Assembly: GCF_000488275.1 (NCBI RefSeq)
Contig: NZ_KI530762.1
Coordinates: 1,334,971-1,398,970 of the forward strand
Reading direction: 5' to 3'
Origin: Acinetobacter brisouii CIP 110357
GTDB lineage: Bacteria > Pseudomonadota > Gammaproteobacteria > Pseudomonadales > Moraxellaceae
DNA: 64,000 bases
Shown here: one piece after another, positions 16,124 through 24,688 of the stretch
Layout: each line of letters opens with the position of its first letter
Position numbering within the stretch: the first letter of the stretch is position 1
Position numbers and translations under genes: made by a program
Notes under the pieces: generated by a model
Told to the model about the DNA's origin: nothing
Databases searched by the model: none
The model's input: the letters and a program-made list of their open reading frames with translations, nothing else

Positions 16124-17550
16124 GATTTTTTCTCCTCATCGAGATCTTCGGCATCGAGCATACTCATAGGACGCATAGGGGTTTTAAAATGCCCAACACC
16201 CGCAGCTTCCTGATGTTCCAAGGTTTGATGCTGCGGCCCTTTACGAATCAGTTTGAACAGATAATAAAAACCACTGCCGAACACAATGCTATACACCACC
16301 ACAAAAAGCGTCAGACTTAGACCAACCTGTGGTGCAGTCACCTGATGCGACAGACCATCAATGGTTTTCAGCAACCCATACACCACCCACGGCTGGCGTC
16401 CAACCTCTGTAGTGACCCACCCCGCCAGTAAGGCAATATAGCCGCTTGCACCCATCAACATCGCAAAGCGTAGAAAGCCACGACTGTCATATAAACGTTG
16501 ACGATAACGTAACCAGAGTGCTAGTACAGACATCAGTACCATCAACATGCCCATCGACACCATGACACGGAAACTCCAAAACACCAGTAATGCATTTGGA
16601 CGTTCATCACGCGGGAAATCTTTCAGACCTGTCACAGCGCCGTTCATTTCATGGGTTAAAATCAGGCTACCCAGATACGGGACACCCAGTTCAAAATGGT
16701 TTTTTTCTTGCTGCATGTCAGGAATAGCAAACAGTAACAGTGGCATTGGCTCTTGGTGATTGGTTTCCCAATGCCCTTCAATCGCTGCCAGTTTGACAGG
16801 TTGATGGTGCAAGGTATTTAAACCATGCTGATCACCAACAAGAACTTGTAGGCTGGACGTCAACAACACCATCCATAAGCCCATTGAAAATGAGGTTTTG
16901 ACTAAAGCATCGCGCCGCCCTTTGAACAAATGCCATGCTGATGCACCTGTCACCAGTAAACCTGACACCAAAAATGCAGCAATACCCATATGCGCAAAGC
17001 GATAAGGAAAACTTGGATTAAAGACAATCGCCCACCAGTCTTTAGGCACTAAAATGCCATGTTCCAAGGCAATGCCTTGCGGCGTTTGCATCCAACTGTT
17101 TGATGACAAAATCCAGAACATGGAAATACACGTTCCAATTGCGACCATTAGAGTGGCAAAGAAGTGAGCTTTTTCACCAACTCGACCCCAGCCAAACATC
17201 ATGATGCCTAAAAAGCCCGCTTCGAGGAAAAAGGCACTCAACACCTCATAAGTCAGTAATGGGCCAGTCACGCTGCCTGCGATTCGGGAAAATTCACTCC
17301 AGTTGGTACCAAACTGATACGCCATGACAATGCCAGAGACTACACCCATGGCAAATGCCACCGCAAAAATTTTCAACCAGTATTTAAACAAATCCTGATA
17401 CAACGGGTTGCGGCTACGTAGCCATTTCCATTCTAGAACCGCAAGGAAACAGGCTAAACCAATCGAAGTCGCAGGAAAAATAATATGAAAAGAAACAGTA
17501 AAGGCAAACTGCATTCTTGCCAAAGCAAAAGCACTCAGACCAAAATCCAT
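16120..17550 (-). CDS. cioA: Cyanide-insensitive (bd-type) ubiquinol oxidase subunit I
   Basis: 476 residues from the ATG at 17550, which has AGAGGG five bases upstream; an in-frame GTG lies two codons earlier. It oxidises ubiquinol and reduces oxygen. FALARMQFAFTVSFHIIFP carries the haem-ligand His; GWVTTEVGRQPWVVYGLLKT near residue 385 is the bd-oxidase signature. The Q-loop between the central helices is short, as in CioA rather than in long-loop CydA, hence the assignment as cyanide-insensitive type. The promoter should lie in the 300 bp upstream. Confidence 0.93.
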   Translation of the reverse strand: MDFGLSAFALARMQFAFTVSFHIIFPATSIGLACFLAVLEWKWLRSRNPLYQDLFKYWLKIFAVAFAMGVVSGIVMAYQFGTNWSEFSRIAGSVTGPLLTYEVLSAFFLEAGFLGIMMFGWGRVGEKAHFFATLMVAIGTCISMFWILSSNSWMQTPQGIALEHGILVPKDWWAIVFNPSFPYRFAHMGIAAFLVSGLLVTGASAWHLFKGRRDALVKTSFSMGLWMVLLTSSLQVLVGDQHGLNTLHHQPVKLAAIEGHWETNHQEPMPLLLFAIPDMQQEKNHFELGVPYLGSLILTHEMNGAVTGLKDFPRDERPNALLVFWSFRVMVSMGMLMVLMSVLALWLRYRQRLYDSRGFLRFAMLMGASGYIALLAGWVTTEVGRQPWVVYGLLKTIDGLSHQVTAPQVGLSLTLFVVVYSIVFGSGFYYLFKLIRKGPQHQTLEHQEAAGVGHFKTPMRPMSMLDAEDLDEEKKS

Positions 17551-17556
17551 AATCAC

Positions 17557-17874
17557 CCTCTACTTCACGAAGGTATTTAATACATTGCAAAAATTCATAA
17601 CAGATGCTCTGTAAATGATGACTTTGTTATGATGCAGAGCGCCCTGTTGAATTGTTAGATACAAAATAAGATAGAAAAACCATAACAGTTTTAAAAAGAA
17701 TTCAGCAAATGAATGGTCAAAAAGCTTCAATAAATCATTGATTAACTCATTTGCACCGTATCTAGCTTTAAATAACAGCTCATCTGTTATAGTTTTTTAG
17801 AACAGATTTGTATCTACTCAAGAGGCAGAATTTTTCTCAAAATAGATTCAAAAGTTCTATTGAGGAATCAGCAC
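17557..17874. promoter_or_regulatory. Divergent promoter region of cioAB and the 51-aa membrane protein
   Basis: These 318 bp separate the two divergent operons. On the plus strand a 7-bp stem ATAACAG/CTGTTAT (17772-17778, 17784-17790) is followed by AGTTTTTTAG and looks like a weak terminator or leader hairpin about 85 nt before the small gene. No gene is visible. Confidence 0.4.
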
Positions 17875-18030
17875 ATGAACAACGATGATGAAAACAAAAA
17901 ACCAGTACAAAAGTACGCCGACAGCAGCATTTCAGACAAAGCCTTTAAAAACTTACTGTTTTGGTTTGCGCTATATACTGTCCTGTTTTGTATTGGTGTA
18001 GTCTTCGCCGTTGGTGCGGACATGAAATAA
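17875..18030 (+). CDS. Small single-pass membrane protein, unknown function
   Basis: 51 residues. GAGG lies 9 nt before the ATG. The N-terminal 25 residues are polar and charged; then a hydrophobic helix, NLLFWFALYTVLFCIGVVFAVG, runs almost to the C-terminus. The stop codon overlaps the start of the next gene (TAATG), so the two are translationally coupled. It is divergent from cioAB, which might hint at a respiratory link, but nothing in the sequence proves it. Confidence 0.75.
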   Translation: MNNDDENKKPVQKYADSSISDKAFKNLLFWFALYTVLFCIGVVFAVGADMK

Positions 18031-18860
18031 TGAATCAGTGCACACGAGAACCGCTCATGTTCATCACGCCTGAATTACAGCATTTGCCACGGGTTTTTAA
18101 TTTAGAGCATCTTTCGGAAACTGTTCAGCATCGCCTGAGTATGGAATACATGAATCTGGAAGGTGCGATTTTACGGGCAAAAGTCGTTCGGGCATTTGGA
18201 CGGCAAAATTTGCATTACATCATTCAGGATGCAGTACAGGAACAGGATGCCAATCTGGGATATGTATTTAGCCCATTTATTTTTGCCAATCTGAACAAGC
18301 CTTGTATCTACAGCACACTTAACACTCCCATGATTGAAAATATTTTGGGTCGTTTTGGGCAAGTCGACTACAAGATCAAGGCAGACTATGCACTTGATGC
18401 CATGCACATGTATTTAGATATTAGAGAATCTACTTACTCTGATGCGGAAATGTTGCAGTTAGGCTTGCTGCGCGCCTTGTGTCGCCCTGACCTCAAGCAT
18501 GTGTTTCTCATTACCGATACCACACAGTTAAATACGCAGGCAATTACGGAAATTGAGCGGTTTCTCAAAATCCATATCCACCCGATTCACAAGCAGCAAC
18601 AATCGGAATGGATAGTTCCTGTGGCAACCGAAATTAAACTCAAAAAATTGCTGTTTAAACATAAAGATTCGCAATATATGGCGTTATGCGAATATTTTTC
18701 TCAGCAAAATGCTGAATTACTCAAACGCTGTGACAGTTTAAAGCTAGAACAAAATACCCGCTTAATTGAAGACATGTTCTACAGTGAACACATCTTCGAA
18801 AAAATGTCGGTCTATAGTGAGTATATTCAGACCCTTTCACAAAATGCATTGCATGGCTGA
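18030..18860 (+). CDS. Protein of unknown function, coupled to the 51-aa membrane protein
   Basis: 276 residues. I chose the ATG at 18030 because it overlaps the stop of the preceding gene and because the 23 residues that would be added upstream are a frame-shadow of that gene. Soluble, with no signal or membrane segment, and mixed alpha/beta composition. It contains MYLDIRES and a conserved-looking block LLRALCRPDLKHVFLITDT. I recognise no family. Convergent with the KfrA-like gene, with only 9 bp between them. Confidence 0.75.
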   Translation: MNQCTREPLMFITPELQHLPRVFNLEHLSETVQHRLSMEYMNLEGAILRAKVVRAFGRQNLHYIIQDAVQEQDANLGYVFSPFIFANLNKPCIYSTLNTPMIENILGRFGQVDYKIKADYALDAMHMYLDIRESTYSDAEMLQLGLLRALCRPDLKHVFLITDTTQLNTQAITEIERFLKIHIHPIHKQQQSEWIVPVATEIKLKKLLFKHKDSQYMALCEYFSQQNAELLKRCDSLKLEQNTRLIEDMFYSEHIFEKMSVYSEYIQTLSQNALHG

Positions 18861-18869
18861 GTACGCTAT

Positions 18870-19916
18870 TCAGCCATCAGCAGGCTTGTTCTGTACTACT
18901 GCATCAGGTGTTTTGACTGCAAACTGTTGTAGCAAGTGCTGTAACTGCTCAGAAAACTGCTGTTGCAAATAGAGTTCTGACTGCGTTTGTTTAAGCTTTC
19001 CTTGGGTTTGCTCAAGCTGCTGCTGTAATGACTGGTGTATATGTTCAGCTTGCTCTAACGTATCTTGCTGCTGTTGAAATTGCTGCTTCAGCATTGAAAA
19101 TGTTTGTGTCTGTTGTATATATTCTTGCTTTAAATCAGTCAGTTCATCTTGCTGTTGCTGGTTTGATTGCTGTAATTGTTGTACTTGATTCTGCTGCTGT
19201 TCCAGATATACAGTCTGTTTGGTGTGTTCCGTGTGCAATACAGACAGCTCATTGTTTTTGATCACAATAGTTTGCTGTAACTGTTGAATCTCAGTCTGTA
19301 GTTGCTGCACTGCCTGATCATGACGCCGTAAATCCTGCTGACGCTGTTCCTTGACTGACTCTCGGTAATGCTCCAATGCTTGTTGGGCATGTTGAAATTT
19401 ATCTTCTAACGCCAAATGGTGCTGTTCATTTTGTTCAAGTAAGGCATTTAAATCCGTGGTTTGCTGTTCTAAACGATTGCGCAATATAGTTTCTTGTTGC
19501 AGCTTCTGTTGAAGTTGTTGCTGAGTCTGTATCAGTTCATCCACCTGAGTATTTTTCTGCTCTAGTTCTGCCTGAGTGTCTGTCAATTGCGTATTTAGAT
19601 TCTGAATCTGCTGTTGTTGTTCTGCTTCACGTTGCTGCATTTGTTCCTGAAAAACATTGATTTTTTCTTGTGCTTCCTGATGCAACTGCTCGGAAAGTCG
19701 CTGTACCAAATTTTGTAGCGTTTCACTAATCGAGGGTTGTGTAATCACATCCTCATCTTCTTCTTCAAGTTCTTTTAAGTACTTATGAATCGTGCTTTTG
19801 GAGCCTGTGTTCCCGAGTTCAATCCGCACAGCATCAACAGATGGATATTTTTCTTGTGCTAACAAAGTATCACGGGCTTTCTTGACTTGCTGCTTGCTGA
19901 GACCTGTACGAGACAT
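18870..19916 (-). CDS. KfrA-like DNA-binding protein with long coiled coil
   Basis: 348 residues from the ATG at 19916 (MSRTGLSKQQV); a longer start at 19934 runs into the operator. Residues 1-60 match the KfrA_N domain: KARDTLLAQEKYPSVDAVRI, then GSKSTIHKYLKELEEE. The remaining 280 residues are an almost uninterrupted Gln/Glu-rich coiled coil, as in plasmid KfrA proteins, which are autorepressors and may help organise plasmid DNA. A chromosomal copy next to a tyrosine recombinase suggests a mobile or plasmid origin. A double palindrome in its promoter is a likely self-operator. Confidence 0.85.
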   Translation of the reverse strand: MSRTGLSKQQVKKARDTLLAQEKYPSVDAVRIELGNTGSKSTIHKYLKELEEEDEDVITQPSISETLQNLVQRLSEQLHQEAQEKINVFQEQMQQREAEQQQQIQNLNTQLTDTQAELEQKNTQVDELIQTQQQLQQKLQQETILRNRLEQQTTDLNALLEQNEQHHLALEDKFQHAQQALEHYRESVKEQRQQDLRRHDQAVQQLQTEIQQLQQTIVIKNNELSVLHTEHTKQTVYLEQQQNQVQQLQQSNQQQQDELTDLKQEYIQQTQTFSMLKQQFQQQQDTLEQAEHIHQSLQQQLEQTQGKLKQTQSELYLQQQFSEQLQHLLQQFAVKTPDAVVQNKPADG

Positions 19917-19935
19917 GTTACACCTGAATATCATA

Positions 19936-19956
19936 ATGTATTATGTAATACATAAT
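19936..19956. promoter_or_regulatory. Overlapping palindromes in the KfrA-like gene promoter
   Basis: ATGTATTA-TG-TAATACAT (19936-19953) is a perfect palindrome and overlaps a second one, ATTATGTA-A-TACATAAT (19940-19956). They lie 20 nt before the chosen start codon. KfrA proteins bind inverted repeats in their own promoters, so this is a strong candidate autoregulatory operator. Confidence 0.65.
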
Positions 19957-20006
19957 AACATAATAAAAATAAACACCATTATTTAAATTTAATTTGATAT
20001 TAAAAG

Positions 20007-20029
20007 CAGGATAATTAAGGATTATCCTG
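20007..20029. repeat. Inverted repeat upstream of the tyrosine recombinase
   Basis: Nine-bp perfect arms CAGGATAAT/ATTATCCTG are separated by 5 bp (TAAGG). It lies 81 bp before the recombinase start. It could be an operator, a leader hairpin or a recombinase-binding site; no T-run follows, so it is not a terminator. Confidence 0.6.
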
Positions 20030-20110
20030 TGTTATAGTCATTTGGGCAAAATGAGGGAAATTTGGTATTACACCTCGGTATGCAAGCGATATTGGAGCTA
20101 AAAACGCAAA

Positions 20111-21058
20111 ATGAACCGTCTGGATCAGTATTTACAGGCTGCGACACGGGAAAATACCCGAAAAAGTTACGCTTCCGCGCTTAGACACTATGAAGTGGAA
20201 TGGCAAGGTTTATTGCCTGCGACTGCGGACAACATCGCTCAGTATCTGGCAGATCATGCTGAAATCTTATCAATTAACACGTTAAAACAAAGACTTGCTG
20301 CACTTTCACAGTGGCATGTCGATCAAGGTTTTCCTGATCCAACCAAAGCACCTCTGGTCAAGCAGGTCTTTCGTGGCATCAAAGCGGTACATCCCGCTCA
20401 GGAAAAACAGGCAAAACCTTTACAAATCCTAGAGCTTGAACAGGTAGTGAATTATCTAGATCGAGAAATTGGTGTACAGCAAGCACAGGGAAATTTCGCA
20501 CAGGAAATGCGTTTAAAACGTGATAAATCTTTATTATTGCTGGGTTTTTGGCGTGGTTTTCGTGGCGATGAACTGACCCGTTTACAGGTTGAGAATATTC
20601 AGGTTTCCCCTCAAGAAGGCATGCAATGCTTTTTGCCCTACAGTAAAACTGACCGACAGTTTCAGGGGCAAACATTTCAGGTGCCTGCTTTGGCGCGGCT
20701 TTGTCCTGTACAAGCCTATACTGACTGGATCGAGATCAGTGGTTTAACGGAAGGCTTTGTATATCGCGGGATTCATCGTTATGGCAAGTTGTCTGATCAG
20801 GGTTTGCATATCGATAGCTTGTTGCCCTTGCTGCGCAAAATTTTCACGCAAGCGCAAATTGCAACACCTGAAAGTTATAGTACCCACTCATTACGCCGTG
20901 GTTTTGCCAACTGGGCAAGCCAAAGTGGCTGGGATGTCAAAACGCTGATGCAGTATGTGGGCTGGAAAAATGTCAACTCGGCATTACGTTATGTAGAAGC
21001 AGCCAATCCTTTTCAAGGCTTTTCCAAGAATTGGCTGGAAACTAAAAATGATGGTTAG
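20111..21058 (+). CDS. Tyrosine recombinase / phage-integrase family protein
   Basis: 315 residues. The N-terminal SAM-like core-binding domain is residues 1-95 and the catalytic domain residues 105-310. The catalytic set is visible: Arg in GFWRGFRGDELTRL near residue 155, H-x-x-R in THSLRRGFANW near 258, the Trp/His position in MQYVGWKN near 282, and the nucleophile Tyr in ALRYVEAANPF near 297. It is the size of an IntI or XerC-like stand-alone recombinase. It is divergent from the KfrA-like gene; no attachment repeats, transposase or cargo genes are visible nearby. Confidence 0.88.
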   Translation: MNRLDQYLQAATRENTRKSYASALRHYEVEWQGLLPATADNIAQYLADHAEILSINTLKQRLAALSQWHVDQGFPDPTKAPLVKQVFRGIKAVHPAQEKQAKPLQILELEQVVNYLDREIGVQQAQGNFAQEMRLKRDKSLLLLGFWRGFRGDELTRLQVENIQVSPQEGMQCFLPYSKTDRQFQGQTFQVPALARLCPVQAYTDWIEISGLTEGFVYRGIHRYGKLSDQGLHIDSLLPLLRKIFTQAQIATPESYSTHSLRRGFANWASQSGWDVKTLMQYVGWKNVNSALRYVEAANPFQGFSKNWLETKNDG

Positions 21059-21059
21059 T

Positions 21060-21866
21060 TTAAGCTAGCGGTCTTAAAGTCAGGATTTGCTCACTACGTC
21101 CGAACGGCCCTTGTTCATCATGCAAAATCGAACTGGTCAACCCAATCCCATCTTCGCCGTATTGCTGCACGGTTTCCAGCCCTAGCCAGCGACCATGAGG
21201 CATACGGTGTAAATGGATTTGCAGGTCCAGATTGGCAAATGACCAAGAAAATTGCTCTTTTTGTCGAGGGACAATCCCATTTGCGGTATCGACCAATCCC
21301 ATTAAATGTACAAAATCACTGGTTTCATGACCTTCAATCATTTCTATATGTGTGTTGAGCCAAACAATGCCTTTGCCTGCGCGGGTTAGTGATGCATGTG
21401 TTCTAACTTCTACACTTTCAATAAAGCCCCCTGGCCATTGTTTTAAACGTTCTTCAGGCAAACTATGTTCGGGCTGTGAAATACTGTCATCTTCCAGACC
21501 TGCAATGGCACGTGAATCCAGCGTCTGCATACGCCACGCCCGCGCTACAATGCAGGTTTTACCTTGTGCCTGCATTTGCGCTTCAATCAGCTCAATGGTT
21601 TTTCCTGCACGAATTACTTGTGTCTGAATCACAAATTCGCCCGCAGCAATTAAACCAAAAATGTCGAGGCTAATCCGGCCTATACGCATATTTTCACGCG
21701 GAAAAAACTGTTCTAGCTCAGCACATAAAATCCCTGTTGCAGGTGCCATATGCTGTTCATGGCTATTCCATGCGCCCTGTGTATGAATCGTTGAGCGATA
21801 ATATGTAGTTGTCACTTGCTTCTGTGTATCTTGATGGCGCTGTAACAGTTGATAATATGCAGTCAT
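21060..21866 (-). CDS. Acyl-CoA thioesterase family protein (hotdog fold)
   Basis: 268 residues. The pattern of two hotdog halves fits TesB-like or 4HBT-like thioesterases: APATGILCAELEQFFP near residue 41, then RISLDIFGLI and VIRAGKTIELIEAQM in the first half, and FVHLMGLVDTANGI and WSFANLDLQIHLHR in the second. Such proteins hydrolyse acyl-CoA esters; the substrate here is unknown. Its stop lies 1 bp from the end of the convergent recombinase gene. Confidence 0.8.
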   Translation of the reverse strand: MTAYYQLLQRHQDTQKQVTTTYYRSTIHTQGAWNSHEQHMAPATGILCAELEQFFPRENMRIGRISLDIFGLIAAGEFVIQTQVIRAGKTIELIEAQMQAQGKTCIVARAWRMQTLDSRAIAGLEDDSISQPEHSLPEERLKQWPGGFIESVEVRTHASLTRAGKGIVWLNTHIEMIEGHETSDFVHLMGLVDTANGIVPRQKEQFSWSFANLDLQIHLHRMPHGRWLGLETVQQYGEDGIGLTSSILHDEQGPFGRSEQILTLRPLA

Positions 21867-22093
21867 AAAAAATCCCTATTTTTGTTTATTATTCTCATGA
21901 ATTGTATGTTGCTACGCGACAAAAACCAAGTCACTGAAATGGTCAAGCCAGTTCATCATTTAAGGTATAAGGTTACTCAAATCACACCGAAGAAATGCCC
22001 ATCTGCCAATATATACATTAGATATAAAACTCTCTACAATCAGCGTAATAAACCGCCAAATTGGCTTAGTATGTAATGAGTGTCTGGCCTCAC

Positions 22094-23305
22094 ATGAATA
22101 AATCTTCTTATTTACAACCGATTTGTCGGGTTCTCACAGTCTTAGCAATTTCTACAGGTTTGGTCGCTTGTGGTGATAACTCACTTTTTTCTAAAGATGA
22201 TGAAAAAATCCTTCAGGAAAAACAGATCAAACGTCTAATTCCCCCTCATGCGAGTAATCGTGAGTCTTGGGCGAAAGATATGAGCGACATTATGGATGAA
22301 CTCAAGATTGAGAAATCCAAACAGAATGTTTGTACGATCGTCGCCATTATCGATCAAGAATCTAATTTTGTTGCGAACCCTCGTGTACCAGGACTCGGTA
22401 AAAAAGCGGTAGCTGAAGTGAATACGCGCCTGCAAGAAAAATTTACCGACAAACTGGGTGAAACACTGGGAACTCCTATTGCAGGCTATTTTGAAAAAGT
22501 CTTAAAAACCCAACCATCACCTGAAAATAGCTATTTAAAACAGCTTGGAAAAGTTAAAACTGAACAGGATGTTGATGTTCTGTATCGTCAGATTTTTGAC
22601 TATATGTCGAAACATTATCATGTCAGTGCCTTAACAGGAGCCGCAAAACTGGTTGGGCAAGATATTGGCGAACGTATGAACCCGGTTACCACTTTGGGTT
22701 CCATGCAAGTCTTGGTGCGTTATGCACAAGATCATCAAAAAGATCGAATGAATGTCAATGAACTCCGCGATTATTTATATACACAATATGGCGGCATGTA
22801 CTACGGTATTCACCGTTTAATGATGTACAAAGCCGACTATGACAAACCGATTTACCGTTTTGCAGACTATAACTCGGGTATGTATTCAAGCCGTAATGCC
22901 TCTGTCCAGAAGGCACTAAATACATTAACCGATTCAGAGTTGTCTTTAGATGGCGACTTGCTGCTGTATGATAAAAACGAAAATGTACAATCTGCCCAAA
23001 GTTCAACTGAATTAGCAATTAGCAAGCTGTTTGCACAAAATGGTGTGATTATTACAGCGCGTCAGCTACGTAGTGACTTGAAGGAAGAAAAAACTCAGAA
23101 TTTTGAAAAAACCCAAACTTATTTAACCATTGCTAAGCTCTATCAGCAAAAGACTGAAAAAGAAATGCCGTATGCAGTTATGCCGCAAGTGGTGATTTCT
23201 GGGCCAAAACTGAGCCGTGATTACAATACCAACTGGTATGCTAGCCGTGTGAATGGACGCTACGAAACATGCATGCATCGCGCAAAACGTCTGAAAGAAT
23301 CTTGA
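22094..23305 (+). CDS. DUF1615-type lipoprotein
   Basis: 403 residues from the ATG at 22094; an ATG six codons earlier is possible. A lipoprotein signal peptide ends in LVAC, so the mature protein is probably anchored to the outer membrane. TIVAIIDQESNFVANPRVPGLG near residue 80 has a catalytic-Glu-like arrangement (DQESNF) resembling lytic transglycosylases, and the DUF1615 family shows this. NPVTTLGSMQV and YRFADYNSGMYSSRNAS are other conserved-looking blocks. Cell-wall cleavage is inferred, not proven. It overlaps the HAD phosphatase gene by 37 bp. Confidence 0.75.
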   Translation: MNKSSYLQPICRVLTVLAISTGLVACGDNSLFSKDDEKILQEKQIKRLIPPHASNRESWAKDMSDIMDELKIEKSKQNVCTIVAIIDQESNFVANPRVPGLGKKAVAEVNTRLQEKFTDKLGETLGTPIAGYFEKVLKTQPSPENSYLKQLGKVKTEQDVDVLYRQIFDYMSKHYHVSALTGAAKLVGQDIGERMNPVTTLGSMQVLVRYAQDHQKDRMNVNELRDYLYTQYGGMYYGIHRLMMYKADYDKPIYRFADYNSGMYSSRNASVQKALNTLTDSELSLDGDLLLYDKNENVQSAQSSTELAISKLFAQNGVIITARQLRSDLKEEKTQNFEKTQTYLTIAKLYQQKTEKEMPYAVMPQVVISGPKLSRDYNTNWYASRVNGRYETCMHRAKRLKES

Positions 23306-23934
23306 TTAAGGAGGGAAAAACCCTCGCCCTATTCGATTTTGATGGCACGCTTTGCCTGAGCGATAGCTTCACGCAATTTATTTTCTATACCTTGTCGAAA
23401 ATGCATATTATTCGGCAAGGTATCAAAATCTTGCCGTGGATTCAGGGCTATTATCTGAACTTGTACCCTGCACATGCGATGCGTACCAAGCTTTATAGCC
23501 AAATGTTCAGTCAGCAGAACCTACAAGAAATCGAAAGCTTGGCATCAGAATATAGTCGCGAGCTATTAGAGCATTTAAATCCTGTTATTTTGGCGCAGCT
23601 TAAGCAACATCAGGATTTGGGTCATGAGGTAGTAATTGTTTCTGCATCTTTAGATTTGTACTTACAACCGATCGCCCAGCATCTAAATGTGAGACTGATT
23701 TGTACTGAAACGGAAAAACAGCAGAATATTTTGACTGGGCACTATATAAGTCCAGATTGTAGTGGCGAACAAAAAAAATTAAGAATTTTAGATTATTACA
23801 ATCTTGAAAATTATGATCAAATCTACGCATATGGCAACAGCCATGAAGACAAACAAATGCTAAGCCTAGCGCATTATCCTTTTATGGTCGGCAAAGACCG
23901 ACGCCTGCCTAGCATTCCTTGCAAAGCACACTGA
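23269..23934 (+). CDS. HAD-superfamily (HAD-IB) phosphatase
   Basis: 221 residues. Motif I is FDFDGTL (residues 23-29), motif II is VSASLDLYL near 123, and motifs III/IV are visible as K and YGNSHEDKQML near 190. This order with a helical cap fits the SerB/HAD-IB group that hydrolyses phosphoserine or phospholipid intermediates. It overlaps the DUF1615 gene, so the two are co-transcribed. An AAGGAGGG sequence lies within the coding region at 23308 but no suitable start codon follows at normal spacing. Confidence 0.85.
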   Translation: MHASRKTSERILIKEGKTLALFDFDGTLCLSDSFTQFIFYTLSKMHIIRQGIKILPWIQGYYLNLYPAHAMRTKLYSQMFSQQNLQEIESLASEYSRELLEHLNPVILAQLKQHQDLGHEVVIVSASLDLYLQPIAQHLNVRLICTETEKQQNILTGHYISPDCSGEQKKLRILDYYNLENYDQIYAYGNSHEDKQMLSLAHYPFMVGKDRRLPSIPCKAH

Positions 23935-23977
23935 GCATAACAGGCACTCCAGTGGAGCGCCTGCTCATCTGATCAAG

Positions 23978-24325
23978 TTAAGCAACTTTTGGGAAAAATA
24001 CACTTGCACCACAAATCACACTTTGCATTGCATGTGGATGAAAACTAATCGTTAAAATATGTTGATCAATCTGAATATGATAATCATGAATCAAAGTTGA
24101 AATACCACGTTGACTATCGATTAGATACTCATCAACAATATTTAAAATACCTTCCAGATTAATTGTACTTGATGCACGGTCTTGACCAAATAAATCATAA
24201 ATGGTTTGTAGATGGAAAGTGACTTCCTGTTCTGTTGGATGCTGTTTGATGTATTTTTCCAAAAACAACACCATTTTATGTGCAAAGAAAAAATAATCGG
24301 GTTTGTGTAGATATTCCATGTTCAT
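23978..24325 (-). CDS. Hypothetical protein (115 aa)
   Basis: 115 residues with a strong ribosome site (AAGGAG, 6-nt spacing). No signal peptide or membrane segment. FFFAHKMVLFLEKYI and HPTEQEVTFHLQTIYDLFG suggest an alpha-helical N-terminal half, and ILTISFHPHAMQSV a strand. I do not recognise the family. It stands alone, convergent with the HAD phosphatase gene. Confidence 0.7.
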   Translation of the reverse strand: MNMEYLHKPDYFFFAHKMVLFLEKYIKQHPTEQEVTFHLQTIYDLFGQDRASSTINLEGILNIVDEYLIDSQRGISTLIHDYHIQIDQHILTISFHPHAMQSVICGASVFFPKVA

Positions 24326-24688
24326 CTTCTTCTCCTTAAACCTTTTTCAGACCATTTTGATCAAGTTTCCTTATGGTTTTAAAGTAAAAATACCACCTTA
24401 AAAAAATCTTAAAATATCTATTTTGTTTACATTTATTATCATATTATGAAAAAACATTAATTTTTATAAATTTATGATATTCAGAAACTACAGCAATGCA
24501 AGCTATTGAATCTACACAGCAATGCTTTTCAGAAAAATGTGAGTTTTTGACATCTTTCCAATGCTGCATTAAAAAATCATAATCCCAAACAATGGTTAAA
24601 ATGTGTAAAAAACTGCTATTTTTTTTTACACATTGACCCAAATAAAAAGCCATCGCACAAGGCAATGGCTCTATGGCAACTGGGTCGC
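24326..24688. other. Gap between the hypothetical gene and areB
   Basis: Very AT-rich. It contains the promoter region of the 115-aa protein gene and, at its right end, the terminator of the areB transcript. A 73-codon minus-strand ORF here starts inside that terminator and is not credible. Confidence 0.6.
24643..24670 (-). terminator. Terminator of the are operon
   Basis: The stem AGCCAT/ATGGCT (24648-24653 with 24665-24670) is followed by TTTTTATT on the minus strand, 19 nt beyond the areB stop. Confidence 0.75.

Noticed and set aside
17961..18029. Longer start for the 276-residue protein
   Set aside because: The extra 23 residues are read out of frame through the 51-aa membrane gene, and the TAATG junction gives a better start.
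24444..24665. 73-codon minus-strand ORF
   Set aside because: It starts inside the areB terminator, has no ribosome site and no recognisable family.
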